From: Limnohabitans sp. B9-3
GTDB lineage: Bacteria > Pseudomonadota > Gammaproteobacteria > Burkholderiales > Burkholderiaceae_C
DNA: 64,000 nucleotides
Direction of reading: 5' to 3'
Assembly: GCF_002778325.1 (NCBI RefSeq)
Contig: NZ_NESI01000012.1
Coordinates: 26,964 to 90,963, forward strand
The stretch's first letter is position 1, and each line of letters opens with the position of its first letter. A model generated the notes under the pieces. That model saw only the letters and a program-made list of their open reading frames with translations, was not told the origin of the DNA and did no database searches. Position numbers and translations under genes: made by a program. Positions 25,830 to 34,700 of this stretch are shown in pieces.

Positions 25830-26798
25830 TTAAAGCGGCTTGAACCCCATGTTTTTCACCACTTTGCCCCAGTTTTCAAAATCCTTGTTCATCAAGTCTG
25901 TGAAAAATTCTGGCGGTTCGGTGTGAATTTCTAGGCCCAGTTTTTTCATACGTTCACGCACATCGGGTTGCTGCAAGGCCCAGTTGACCTCTTTGTTGAT
26001 GAGGTTCGTGATCTCGCGTGGCACACCGGCCGGGCCGATGATGCCAAACCAGCCGCCAGACGCATAACCGGGCACGGTCTCCGCGATGGTGGGGATGTTG
26101 GGGTAGTCGGGAGAGCGTGTTGCGCGTGCGATGCCCAACAAGCGAAGCTTGCCCGAGTCGATCAAGGGTTGCACAGAAATGAATGAGCCAATCGACGCTG
26201 AAATCTCGCCCCCCAACATCTGGGTAAACACAGCACCCATGTCTCGGTAGGGGACGTGCATGTAGTCAAAGCCTGCCATCATGCGAAATTGCTCGGTCGC
26301 AAAGTGCAGGAATGCGCCCTCGCCATTGGTACCGAACGTCAATTTACCGGGATTGGCTTTGCCGTAGTCAATCAACTCCTTGACCGTTTTGAAGGGGGTC
26401 TTGGGACTGGCCACCAAGGCGACAAAGTTGGAGGCCATCATGGCCATGGGCGTGAAATCTTTGCGCGAGTCGTAGGCCACTTTGGCGTAGGCCAAGGGCA
26501 CGATGACCATGTTGCCGCCTTGACCACAGCCCAAGGTGTAACCATCGGCAGGTGCTTGCTTGATCAGCGTCAGGCCGAGTTGGCCGGCAGAGCCCGCGCG
26601 GTTGTCAATCACAATGGGTTGGCCTAGCCGCTCCGTTAATTTAGGGGCAATCAGGCGGGACAAAATGTCACAGCTGTCACCAGGCCCCGCAGGGACAATG
26701 ATGCGAATCGGCCTGTTGGGATAGGCTTGGGCCAGAGCTTGGCCACCCACACCAGCCAGTAGTGCAGCGGCAATCAGAGATAGCGTTTTTTTCAGCAT
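25830..26798 (-). CDS. Bug/TctC family periplasmic solute receptor 6
   Basis: A 322-residue precursor with signal peptide MLKKTLSLIAAALLAGVGGQALA and mature opening YPNRPIRIIVPAGPGDSCDILSR, followed by PADGYTLGCGQGGNMV and a HVPYRDMG loop in place of the usual HVPYKGS. It is last of the minus-strand operon hydrolase (28691) - receptor 7 - receptor 6. Confidence 0.88.
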   Translation of the reverse strand: MLKKTLSLIAAALLAGVGGQALAQAYPNRPIRIIVPAGPGDSCDILSRLIAPKLTERLGQPIVIDNRAGSAGQLGLTLIKQAPADGYTLGCGQGGNMVIVPLAYAKVAYDSRKDFTPMAMMASNFVALVASPKTPFKTVKELIDYGKANPGKLTFGTNGEGAFLHFATEQFRMMAGFDYMHVPYRDMGAVFTQMLGGEISASIGSFISVQPLIDSGKLRLLGIARATRSPDYPNIPTIAETVPGYASGGWFGIIGPAGVPREITNLINKEVNWALQQPDVRERMKKLGLEIHTEPPEFFTDLMNKDFENWGKVVKNMGFKPL

Positions 26799-26838
26799 GT
26801 TCGAGTTCTTTCAGGTTAGACAAATTCAGGGTTTGATT

Positions 26839-27831
26839 TCATTCGGCTTTGATGTTCCCGTCTCGGATCACCTGCCCCCAACGTAGCAATTCAGACTTGA
26901 TATAGGCCGAAAATTCTTCGATGCCCTCCCCACCGAGCTCATAGCCCAGGCTTTGCGCATCGGCACGAAACGCGGGTGTGGACATGACGGCTGCCACATC
27001 ACTTTGCAAACGCTGCACCACGGCACTTGGCGTGCCGGCTGGGACGAACAAGCCATTCCAACCCGACGCTTCGACATCAGGCAAGCCGGCTTCTGCCAGT
27101 GTGGGTACCTCGGGCAGGATTGAAATTCGCTTAGCACCCGCAACACCCAAGGCCATCAACTTACCCGAACGGATGTGCTGAGCGACCACCGCAGGCGCTA
27201 AATACGCAGCAGTCACATGGCCTGCTATCAAATCGGGAAGCTCTGCACCAATCGCTTTGTAGGGAATTTCTCGAACCTGAAGCCCCGTCACCATGTTGAT
27301 CTTGGTGCCCAGTAACTGGGTGATCGAACCCGTGCCACCAGAAGCAAACGTCAGAGATTGAGGCTGACTTTTGCCCAGCGCCAAATACTCCTTGAGCGTT
27401 TTGACGCCTGTGCCTGGAAACACCACAAATACCAGCGGTGTGCTGGTGAGTTTGGTGATGGGAATGAGGGCTTCGTTTAGACGACAGCAAGGGTCCTTGG
27501 TCAACAAGTCGTTCAGTGAGTTGTTGATATTCGCGTGAAATAAGGTGTGTCCGTCTGGTGCTGCGCGGGCTGCTTCGCGAGCGCCCAGAGCGCTGTTAGC
27601 ACCTGGTCTGTTTTCCACCACCACGCTTTGCCCCAGCCGCTGCGAGAGGCCTTGTGTGAGTTTGCGCGCAAATACATCGACCGCGCTTCCAGGGCCTGCA
27701 GGTTCGATGATGCGAATGGTTTTGCTTGGGAAGTTTTGAGCGTGTACGCAGGGAGAGAGCGGCAACATAAAACTGGCCAATCCCAGCATCAGCGCACGGC
27801 CGCTGAACCTTGAAAAATAGGGTTTCATCAA
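26839..27831 (-). CDS. Bug/TctC family periplasmic solute receptor 7
   Basis: The 330-residue precursor overlaps the stop of the upstream hydrolase gene by four bases. Its leader (RALMLGLASFMLPLSPCVHA) is followed by NFPSKTIRIIEPAGPGSAVDVFAR. The central glycine-rich stretch FASGGTGSITQLLG and REIPYKAIGAEL loop are variants of the family motifs. Two consecutive receptors in one operon suggest two ligands or one divergent duplicate; they are not close in sequence. Confidence 0.88.
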   Translation of the reverse strand: MMKPYFSRFSGRALMLGLASFMLPLSPCVHAQNFPSKTIRIIEPAGPGSAVDVFARKLTQGLSQRLGQSVVVENRPGANSALGAREAARAAPDGHTLFHANINNSLNDLLTKDPCCRLNEALIPITKLTSTPLVFVVFPGTGVKTLKEYLALGKSQPQSLTFASGGTGSITQLLGTKINMVTGLQVREIPYKAIGAELPDLIAGHVTAAYLAPAVVAQHIRSGKLMALGVAGAKRISILPEVPTLAEAGLPDVEASGWNGLFVPAGTPSAVVQRLQSDVAAVMSTPAFRADAQSLGYELGGEGIEEFSAYIKSELLRWGQVIRDGNIKAE

Positions 27832-28691
27832 TTGCTGGCTCCATTCAGTGCGGTGTTGCTCACCGAGTTCATAAAGTCGGCAAAAACAGTGGCGAGCGTC
27901 GCTTCATGCGCAGCCCAATCAGAAAACGGCAGCACCGCAACATCCTGATCTTGGATGGGCAGTTCGTACAAGATGCTGTTGGGAATCAAGGCTGCCGCAG
28001 CATGGCCGTTGACGGACGCATGGGTTTTGTCGTTGCCCGGCACGACGATGGTGGGCACACGAATAGCGCGCATGACATCGTCTTCCATCCCCAGCACGGG
28101 TTTTCGCGGTCCTCTGAGAAATATCGAGAGCCAATGTTGCATCACACGGATGTATTCGGCGGGGTCCATCGCCATCAAGCGCGGTAAATTGGCGGGGTTG
28201 GCTTCGATGCGTTCGCGGTATTGGTCGGTCTCGCAAACAGCTTGCATGCCGCCTTGTTGTGCTGCCTCAATGAACTGACCGTAATACGTGTGAGGCAAAC
28301 GTCCCGCCGCAAAGTCGCCGCCGGTGATGCGCATCAGCACCAGCCCTTTGACCGCTTCCGGATGGCGTTGGTTGAACAACATGGACAACCGTGCACCCGA
28401 CGAAGTGCCGCCAATAAAGGCAGGCGTGGCGTGCAATTGCCTAAGCAACTCGAACAAATCGTCGGCCCAAATTTCTTCTTCGCCATCGTGTCCTGCGATC
28501 AAAACATCGGAGGCACCGGTGTTGCGGCGATCGTGCAGCAACACACGAAACCCTTTTGCTGCTATTTTTTCTGCAAAAGGAATGAACTCATTGAAACCGC
28601 GTCGCCCGCCAGTGACCAGCGCCAGCCATGGCCCCGTGTCACCCATCACTTGGTAGTGAATTCTGACTTCACGAATTTGTAAAAAAGGCAT
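27828..28691 (-). CDS. Alpha/beta hydrolase
   Basis: A 287-residue alpha/beta hydrolase-fold protein with the oxyanion segment VTGGRRGFNEF, strand and turn RVLLHDRRNTGASDV, and the nucleophile elbow in GGTSSGARLS (GxSxG). It is the first gene of a minus-strand operon with two Bug receptors. It may be a C-C bond or ester hydrolase acting on the ring-cleavage product or an imported ester; I cannot say which. Confidence 0.87.
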   Translation of the reverse strand: MPFLQIREVRIHYQVMGDTGPWLALVTGGRRGFNEFIPFAEKIAAKGFRVLLHDRRNTGASDVLIAGHDGEEEIWADDLFELLRQLHATPAFIGGTSSGARLSMLFNQRHPEAVKGLVLMRITGGDFAAGRLPHTYYGQFIEAAQQGGMQAVCETDQYRERIEANPANLPRLMAMDPAEYIRVMQHWLSIFLRGPRKPVLGMEDDVMRAIRVPTIVVPGNDKTHASVNGHAAAALIPNSILYELPIQDQDVAVLPFSDWAAHEATLATVFADFMNSVSNTALNGASN

Positions 28692-28827
28692 TGAACTTGT
28701 CTTTCAAAGAGTGACTCAAAAGATGGGCCGCACGGGTGAGCACGCTATCCCGCACACGACTCTGCGTCCAGGTGCTTGGTGATAAATTGCCCTTACGCAT
28801 TTTTAAAACCTTAACCAGAGACGCCGA

Positions 28828-29403
28828 ATGAACACGCCCAAACCTGACCGCCTGCCCGAAATGCCCCGAGAGCAAATGACCGATGCACAGCGTGCTGCGG
28901 TGGATGAACTGATCAGTGGACCTCGGGGCAAACTCAGCGGACCGTTTGTGCCCTTGATGCGCAGTCCGGAGTTGATGCGGCGTTTGCAAAAAGTGGGTGA
29001 ATACCTGCGCTACGACAACACTGTGGGTTTGCACAATTCTGAATTCGCGGTCTTGTTGGTGGCGCGTCATTGGTCGCAGTCGGTGGAGTGGCATATTCAC
29101 AAGCCGATCGCCATGAAAGCCGGCGTGAGCGAAGAGACCTGCGATGCGATTGCCGAAGGTCGCCGCCCACCGCACATGAGCACTGAGGAAACTGTGGTGT
29201 ACGAGTTTTTGCAAGAGCTGCTGCACAACCAATCGGTGAGCGACGTCACTTGGGCCGCTGCCCAAAAAATGTTTGGCGACCAAGGCGTCATAGACATGAC
29301 AGCGCACTGCGGTTACTACAGCTTGTTGGCGATGGTGCTGAACACCACGCGCCGCGGGTTGCCCGACAACGCGGCACCCGGCATTGCGCCATTTCCTCAG
29401 TAA
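28828..29403 (+). CDS. Carboxymuconolactone decarboxylase (CMD) family protein
   Basis: The 191-residue all-helical protein matches the CMD/AhpD-like fold: RDR-type opening, LLVARHWSQSVEWHIHKPIAMKAGVSEETCDAIAEG, then EFLQELLHNQSVSD and GVIDMTAHCGYYSLLAMVLN. In this subgroup the EWxxH motif and a conserved His are present but the CxxC peroxidase pair of AhpD is absent, so a lyase or decarboxylase-like role in aromatic catabolism is more likely than peroxide removal. It is divergent from the hydrolase gene. Confidence 0.87.
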   Translation: MNTPKPDRLPEMPREQMTDAQRAAVDELISGPRGKLSGPFVPLMRSPELMRRLQKVGEYLRYDNTVGLHNSEFAVLLVARHWSQSVEWHIHKPIAMKAGVSEETCDAIAEGRRPPHMSTEETVVYEFLQELLHNQSVSDVTWAAAQKMFGDQGVIDMTAHCGYYSLLAMVLNTTRRGLPDNAAPGIAPFPQ

Positions 29404-29433
29404 ATTTTTCGGGTTGCATGCCGGCTTTGTTAC

Positions 29434-29928
29434 TCAACCAAAAGCGTTGAGTGTTTGACCCCCAGCTTGAACTGGGTTGGCGTGCACCAAAATCACCGCC
29501 ATCACACAGGTCTGGGTGCCTCGGTTGATCCAGTTGTGCACGGTGCCGCGTTGCACCATGACATCGCCTGCTTTGAGGTGCACTTCTTCTCCCGACTCCA
29601 ACTCCATGTCGATCTCGCCAGACATGACGACGATGTAATCGACCGAGTCGGTGCGGTGTACGCGCTGCTGAACACCGGGATGAAAGTCGAGGACACGAAA
29701 CACACTGCCGTTTTCAATGATCGAAAACTTGCCCTCACGTTTGCCTGCATCCACATGGCCATTGTTGTTCGCGGGGCTGGTGTCTGTGGTCCAGACATTA
29801 CAAACATAACCATTGGGCCGGCCTTGACGGAAATGGCTGCAGATTTCGTCGATTTCGACGATGGCTTTGCCTTGTTCATCGTGACCTGTCACGACGCGGC
29901 GAATGGATGGGTTGATGGATTGAGTCAT
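29434..29928 (-). CDS. Cupin domain protein (paralogue of 3193-3744)
   Basis: This 164-residue protein opens SINPSIRRVVTGHDEQGKAIVEID and carries a cupin barrel at residues 85-150 (VVMSGEIDMELESGEEVHLKAGD, QRGTVHNWINRG). It shares architecture and the signature opening with the cupin in the first cluster. It follows Bug receptor 8 by 42 bases on the same strand. The reaction is unknown. Confidence 0.85.
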   Translation of the reverse strand: MTQSINPSIRRVVTGHDEQGKAIVEIDEICSHFRQGRPNGYVCNVWTTDTSPANNNGHVDAGKREGKFSIIENGSVFRVLDFHPGVQQRVHRTDSVDYIVVMSGEIDMELESGEEVHLKAGDVMVQRGTVHNWINRGTQTCVMAVILVHANPVQAGGQTLNAFG

Positions 29929-29970
29929 ACAAAGGGTTCCTCAGAAGTGATGCGTTGGTTTGTGTATAGG

Positions 29971-30954
29971 TCAGTTGACGCCGCCTGGGATCTGGGCAGC
30001 AATTTGTCGAAGTTTGGCGGTTTCGGTGCGGATTTCTTGCACCATTTGTTCTGGTGTGCTGCCTACCAAGGTCATCCCCATGCCGTTGAGTTTGCGTTGC
30101 ACATCAGGTTCTGCCAGTGCAGTTTTGACGGACGCATTCAAGCGCGCTTGAATTTCGGGAGGCAGCCCTTTGGGCGCAAAAATTCCGACCCAATAGGTGA
30201 GGTCATAGCCCGTTAGGCCACCTTCACTGAGTGTTGGGATGTCCGGGTAACGTGGATCACGCACAGAACTGGTGGTGCCAATCAGACGGACTTTGTCTGC
30301 ATCGATTTGCGGTTTGGCTGCGCCATCAAAAATCACTTGGCAAACGCCTGCCAACACATCTTGCATGCCTGGGCCTGAGCCTTTGTAGGGCACATGTACC
30401 ATGTCTGTTTTGCCCATGGCATTGAACAGCTCCCCCGCAAAGTGCAGGCCGCTGCCCATGCCCGACGAGGCATAGTTGATTTTTCCTTTGGTTTTGGCGT
30501 CGCGTGCATAAGCCAAAAACTCAGGCAAATTTTTAGCAGGAACCGAGGGGTTGACCACCATCAGCAAGCCATATTTGCCGACCAATGAGATGGGCGTGAA
30601 ATCGTTCACAGGGTCGTAAGACAATGACTTTTCCACCACCGCCATGTAGGTCTTGGTGCCGTTGGTGGTCATCAGCAACTGATAGCCATCGGGCGTCATT
30701 TTGCTCACGGCTTCGCTGCCAATACGTCCTCCGCCACCCGCGCGGTTTTCGATCACGATGTTTTGACCCAAGTTGCGAGACATGGCTTCGGCAATCACCC
30801 GACTTGCTTGATCTGAAAAGCCGCCAGCGGCATAGGGCACGATGGCTTTGATGGGGCGCACAGGGTAGCTTTGCGCATGCGCAATACTCGTTAGGCTGAC
30901 CAATCCAACAAGGCCTAGCCAGGCTAAAAACTTAAGCTGACAAATCGATCTCAT
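29971..30954 (-). CDS. Bug/TctC family periplasmic solute receptor 8
   Basis: The frame is open to 31110, but the ATG at 30954 begins a proper signal peptide (MRSICQLKFLAWLGLVGLVSL, cleavage near AHA-QS) for a 327-residue precursor. The mature part has the standard YPVRPIKAIVPYAAGGFSDQASR, PDGYQLLMTTNG and HVPYKGSGPG motifs, the most canonical of the eight in this window. It is divergent from the IclR gene at 31185. Confidence 0.9.
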   Translation of the reverse strand: MRSICQLKFLAWLGLVGLVSLTSIAHAQSYPVRPIKAIVPYAAGGFSDQASRVIAEAMSRNLGQNIVIENRAGGGGRIGSEAVSKMTPDGYQLLMTTNGTKTYMAVVEKSLSYDPVNDFTPISLVGKYGLLMVVNPSVPAKNLPEFLAYARDAKTKGKINYASSGMGSGLHFAGELFNAMGKTDMVHVPYKGSGPGMQDVLAGVCQVIFDGAAKPQIDADKVRLIGTTSSVRDPRYPDIPTLSEGGLTGYDLTYWVGIFAPKGLPPEIQARLNASVKTALAEPDVQRKLNGMGMTLVGSTPEQMVQEIRTETAKLRQIAAQIPGGVN

Positions 30955-31184
30955 AAGAAATAGCCCTTCGTCTGTGCGTGTTGACGGGTTGTATTCAGGT
31001 GAAAGAAAACGTGCATCGAATTTCGAAAATGAGTATGCGTGGGCGGTGATGGGTTGGCAATCAGGGTCCGCCCTGTGGTGGCATCTTGGCGACAGCCGCG
31101 TGGGAGTCATTCCGAATCATGGAATACTTCATTCGTCTTCTTGATCCGCCCCACCTTTTTTGTGACCTTTTAAGCACTACCACC

Positions 31185-32027
31185 ATGACCTCATCTGCAA
31201 AAAGTGAAGGTGCGCAAAGCATTGCGCGCGCCGCACTGCTGCTACGCACGCTATCGACCTTTGGGTCACAAGGTGCCGCATTGATGCAAATCAGCGCACT
31301 CACCCAGTTGCCCAAGGCCACCGCGCATCGCATCTTGTCGGCCATGCTGGATGAGCATTTGGTCGAGCGTCCTTGGGGCACCCGCAACTACCGGTTGGGC
31401 CCTGAGGTCTATGCGTTTGGCATCTCGGTGCGCCATGTGTTCGACATCAAGGCCATTGCCCAGCCGACGTTTGAACGACTGGCAAAAGCCACGGGCGAAA
31501 CGGTGTACTTGGGCATTCGTTGTGGTTATGACGCGGTGTGCTTGGACAAGCGTCAAGGCCACTTGCCACAAAACGCTGAAATTTTGCAGGTCAACGACCG
31601 ATGGCCTATGGGCATTGGCTCGTTCAGCTTGGCCATCTTGGCGCATTTGCCGGACGAAGAAATTGCTGAGATCGTGGCCTTTAATCAATTGCGCAGTCGC
31701 GATGACAAGTCGTTCAGCAAGATCTCCACAAGCATTCAGAAAACGCGCAAGAACGGCTATGCCCTCACAAAAACACGCGCATCCAACGGTATTTCAGGCA
31801 TCGCCGTGCCTGTGCTTGACCGACGCCGTTACCCCATTGGTTCCTTGTGTGCGGTGTCAACGCTTGCGCGCATGACGGGCAGTTACCTCAACGGTCTCGC
31901 CTCGACGTTGAAGCATGAGGCTGAAATTTTGTCTGCGCAGTATGAGCTCGCGCGCATGAACCCCAACCAGTCAGAGACTTGGCGCACCGCGATCAAGGAC
32001 CCGCAAGCCCCTCGGATTGCTTATTAA
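31185..32027 (+). CDS. IclR family transcriptional regulator 2
   Basis: I use the ATG at 31185 (280 residues), from which the sequence MTSSAKSEGAQSIARAALLLRTLS flows directly into the IclR winged helix (LMQISALTQLPKATAHRILSAML); the frame is open back to 31086 with no conservation. The effector domain contains VYLGIRCGYDAVCLDKRQG and GISGIAVPVLDRRRYPIGSL. It lies between divergent receptor 8 and the flavin oxidoreductase gene and likely controls both sides. Confidence 0.88.
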   Translation: MTSSAKSEGAQSIARAALLLRTLSTFGSQGAALMQISALTQLPKATAHRILSAMLDEHLVERPWGTRNYRLGPEVYAFGISVRHVFDIKAIAQPTFERLAKATGETVYLGIRCGYDAVCLDKRQGHLPQNAEILQVNDRWPMGIGSFSLAILAHLPDEEIAEIVAFNQLRSRDDKSFSKISTSIQKTRKNGYALTKTRASNGISGIAVPVLDRRRYPIGSLCAVSTLARMTGSYLNGLASTLKHEAEILSAQYELARMNPNQSETWRTAIKDPQAPRIAY

Positions 32028-32127
32028 TACAAACCCATGCAGTTGGGCCATTTCAGCGGCCTTGACCATGGGAATTCCCTTAGTCAAAAATTCCGTATGT
32101 TGGAACACCTTGTTAAATTCAATCCGA

Positions 32128-32146
32128 ATCCATTTCTAGAATGGAT
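32128..32146. promoter_or_regulatory. Inverted repeat, candidate IclR operator
   Basis: ATCCATT and AATGGAT form a perfect seven-base inverted repeat around TCTAG, 44 bases before the LLM gene start at 32190. A weaker TTCC-n7-GGAA pair lies upstream at about 32090-32104. Position and symmetry suit a regulator dimer, but no binding data exist. Confidence 0.4.
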
Positions 32147-32189
32147 ATACATCTGTTTATCGCTGCCACTCAAACATCAGGACTTCATC

Positions 32190-33332
32190 ATGCGCTTAGG
32201 CTACTTCACCATGCCCCTGCACCCCTTTGAAAGGGACACCACAGAAACTTTGCATGAAGACCGTCAGACCATCATCTTGGCGGATAAGTTGGGGTTTTAT
32301 GACGCCTTTGTGGGTGAGCATTTGACCGACAAAGCGGAGAACGTCACGAATAGCTTGTTGTTTTTGGCGACCTTGATCCCAGAAACGAAAAACATCATCT
32401 TGGGCAGCGGCACCTCCAATTTGTCGCACTCGCATCCCACGCTGTTGGCATCACAAGCGGCCATGTTTGACCATCTTGCCAAGGGTCGTTTTATTTTGGG
32501 CATCAGCCCCGGTGCGCTGGCTTCGGATGCTGAAGCCCTGGGCATCCTTGACCAAGATCGCAACAAGATGTTTGCGGAAGCCATTGATGTCATTCTGGCG
32601 ATTTGGGAACGCGAGCCGCCCTACAACATCGACTTCCCTGACAACCGTTTCAAGGTCACGACGCAAGTGACGTCGGTGCCTGAAATTGGCCGAGGTTTCT
32701 TGATGAAGCCTTTTCAAAAACCGCGCCCTGAAATTGTGGGCACCGTGGTTGCCCCTTTTTCGAAAGGCGTGATTGCCATGGGCAAACGCGACTTCCATCC
32801 GATGTCTGCCAACTTCTTGATGGACCACTGGCTCAACAGCCATTGGGACAACTATTGCGAAGGCAAAACGGAGGTGGGACAAGTCGCCAATCCGGCGGAC
32901 TGGCGTGTGGCGCGCACCATTTTTGTCAGCGACGACTCGACCACGGCTGACCGTTACGGACGCGCAGACGCCAACAGTCCTTACCGTTATTACTACCGTC
33001 AGATGTTGACCAAGATGATGATGTCCAAGCGACACGTCATCTTCAAAAAGCACATGGACGAGGACGACAGCCATGTCACGCTGGACCGTTTGCTGGATGA
33101 GTTGGTCATCACCGGCACCGTGAACGAAGTGGTCGACAAAATCTTGGCCATGCGCGAGAAGGTCGGGCCTTTTGGCGAAATTGTTTACGCCGGTATGGAT
33201 TTGGTTGACCCCAAGTTGGGCCATCGTTCGATGGAGTTGATGGCCAACGAAGTCATGCCGCGTGTGAACCAAGCGTTGGGCTTGGGGTCCACCATCAACG
33301 CAAACGCACCCTTAGAAGCCGTGTCGGCATGA
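32190..33332 (+). CDS. LLM-class flavin-dependent oxidoreductase 2 (monooxygenase component)
   Basis: The ATG at 32190 follows AGGA at usable spacing and starts the family sequence MRLGYFTMPLHP; upstream codons to 32037 are not conserved. The 380-residue protein is a luciferase-like TIM barrel (FVGEHLTDKAENVTNSLLFLATL, RFILGISPGALASDAEALG). The next gene overlaps by four bases and encodes a flavin reductase, so this is a classical two-component FMNH2-dependent monooxygenase. The substrate is unknown; the cluster suggests an aromatic or alicyclic acid. Confidence 0.9.
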   Translation: MRLGYFTMPLHPFERDTTETLHEDRQTIILADKLGFYDAFVGEHLTDKAENVTNSLLFLATLIPETKNIILGSGTSNLSHSHPTLLASQAAMFDHLAKGRFILGISPGALASDAEALGILDQDRNKMFAEAIDVILAIWEREPPYNIDFPDNRFKVTTQVTSVPEIGRGFLMKPFQKPRPEIVGTVVAPFSKGVIAMGKRDFHPMSANFLMDHWLNSHWDNYCEGKTEVGQVANPADWRVARTIFVSDDSTTADRYGRADANSPYRYYYRQMLTKMMMSKRHVIFKKHMDEDDSHVTLDRLLDELVITGTVNEVVDKILAMREKVGPFGEIVYAGMDLVDPKLGHRSMELMANEVMPRVNQALGLGSTINANAPLEAVSA

Positions 33333-33838
33333 ACGCTCCGTCGTTTCTGCAGTTGATGCGCAGGCATCCAGCGGCGGTGAACATCATTGCCACTGGCAAA
33401 GCGCCTCACCGCACGGGCATGACCGTCTCGGCCTTCATGTCTGTGAGCGCCGAGCCGCCTACCGTGGTTTGTGCCATCAACCGCAACGCCTTCAGTTACG
33501 CGCACATGGCCGACAACCAAGTGTTCAGCGTGAACACGCTGACGGTGGACCACATCGAGTTGGCCAAGTTGTTCGCAGGCCAAGCCAAGGTGTCTGGAGA
33601 TGAGCGCTTTGACCCGCTGCGATGGGATCAGTTTGAGTCTGGCTCTCCCTGTCTGCGCGATGCGGTCATGAGCTTGGAGTGCCGCCTGATTCAACAAGTC
33701 GATCAGGGCACCCACTGCTTGATGGTGGGTGAGGTGATCTCAGGCCGTTACAGCGACCTCGCCATGCCTTTGCTCTACCGCGACGGTCAATGGGTCACCA
33801 CCACGCAAGACCTCATCAAAACGGCCGAGCAAGCTTGA
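33329..33838 (+). CDS. Flavin reductase (partner of the LLM monooxygenase)
   Basis: The 169-residue protein has the flavin reductase domain of the HpaC/ActVB type: FLQLMRRHPAAVNIIATG, RTGMTVSAFMSVSAEPPTVVCAINRNA and the conserved FSVNTLTVDHIELAKLFAGQ. It would supply reduced FMN or FAD from NAD(P)H to the monooxygenase encoded just upstream, whose stop codon it overlaps. Confidence 0.92.
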   Translation: MNAPSFLQLMRRHPAAVNIIATGKAPHRTGMTVSAFMSVSAEPPTVVCAINRNAFSYAHMADNQVFSVNTLTVDHIELAKLFAGQAKVSGDERFDPLRWDQFESGSPCLRDAVMSLECRLIQQVDQGTHCLMVGEVISGRYSDLAMPLLYRDGQWVTTTQDLIKTAEQA

Positions 33839-33845
33839 CGCGCGT

Positions 33846-34565
33846 TTAGCGCGTGGCCAGCCAGTTCAAAAAGCTCGCGGTCACCGCCTCTGGCTTTTCC
33901 ATCATCATCATGTGCCCCGCACCGACCACGACATCCACGGTGGGGCTTGCGGGCACCAAGTCTGCGATGTGTTGGTGTTGCTGCGGGCTGGCCCAGGCGT
34001 CGAACTCACCGGCCATCACCAGTGTGGGCACTTTCACGTGAGTCAGCACATCGCTCGCGTCGGGGCGTTCTAGCAGAGCCTTGATTTGGCGCTTGAAAAC
34101 GTCTTCGGATTTGCGCTCAAACATCTGCACGATGTCTTCAATCAAAGCTGTGTCATTCAACCGAGATGGCGCCACCATGTTTTGCACCCAAGTCCGTGCC
34201 ATTTGGCGAATGCCTTGGTCGTGAGCAATGTCTAGCAAGACTTGGCGTTTTCTGACCTCTTCTTCACCGGCAGCGCCCGCTTCTTTGGGGCGAAAGCCCG
34301 TGCCCAGCAAGCCCAAGCGCAACACGCGTTCTGGGGCCAAACGCAGCACTTCTAAAGCCACGCGTCCACCCATGGAGTGGCCTGCCAAATTGAACTGTGC
34401 TGGCGCGTTGTCCAAGACTTGCTGCGCCATCGTCACCAGCGAGTCGGCGTTGCCGTGCGACACCACGCGGCACGGCATGTGCGCTGACAAGGCGGGCAGC
34501 ACAGGGCCCCATGAGGTGTCGTCGCACATCAGGCCGGGAACAAGGATTAGGGTAGTTTGAGTCAT
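33846..34565 (-). CDS. Alpha/beta hydrolase (intact copy; 5' end duplicated at 36533-36668)
   Basis: The 239-residue enzyme has the oxyanion strand LILVPGLMCDDTSWGPVL, the nucleophile elbow LAGHSMGGRVALE and a late GAGHMMMMEKP with the catalytic His. It ends convergently with the flavin reductase gene. The first 130 or so coding bases occur again, with nine substitutions and one inserted base, downstream of the fic-brnTA block. In the presumed ancestral order this gene directly followed the yitT-like gene. Confidence 0.9.
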   Translation of the reverse strand: MTQTTLILVPGLMCDDTSWGPVLPALSAHMPCRVVSHGNADSLVTMAQQVLDNAPAQFNLAGHSMGGRVALEVLRLAPERVLRLGLLGTGFRPKEAGAAGEEEVRKRQVLLDIAHDQGIRQMARTWVQNMVAPSRLNDTALIEDIVQMFERKSEDVFKRQIKALLERPDASDVLTHVKVPTLVMAGEFDAWASPQQHQHIADLVPASPTVDVVVGAGHMMMMEKPEAVTASFLNWLATR

Positions 34566-34570
34566 GGTGT
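34436..34570 (-). repeat. Direct repeat copy A (inside the intact hydrolase gene)
   Basis: This 135-base segment, the 5' end of the hydrolase gene plus its start region, aligns with 36533-36668 in the same orientation at about 93 percent identity by my base-by-base count (nine substitutions, one indel). Between the copies lie fic, brnT and brnA. Confidence 0.9.
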
Positions 34571-34700
34571 GTTTCTCGTTGAAAGACCGAAAGAGAGCGA
34601 CAGCGAATGCATGGGGCAGTTCAAAGATGGAGTGTCTACGAAGTTCATGAGTACCCAGTCACGCAGGTGGCCGTGATCGATGCAAGATGCGCAGCAACAC

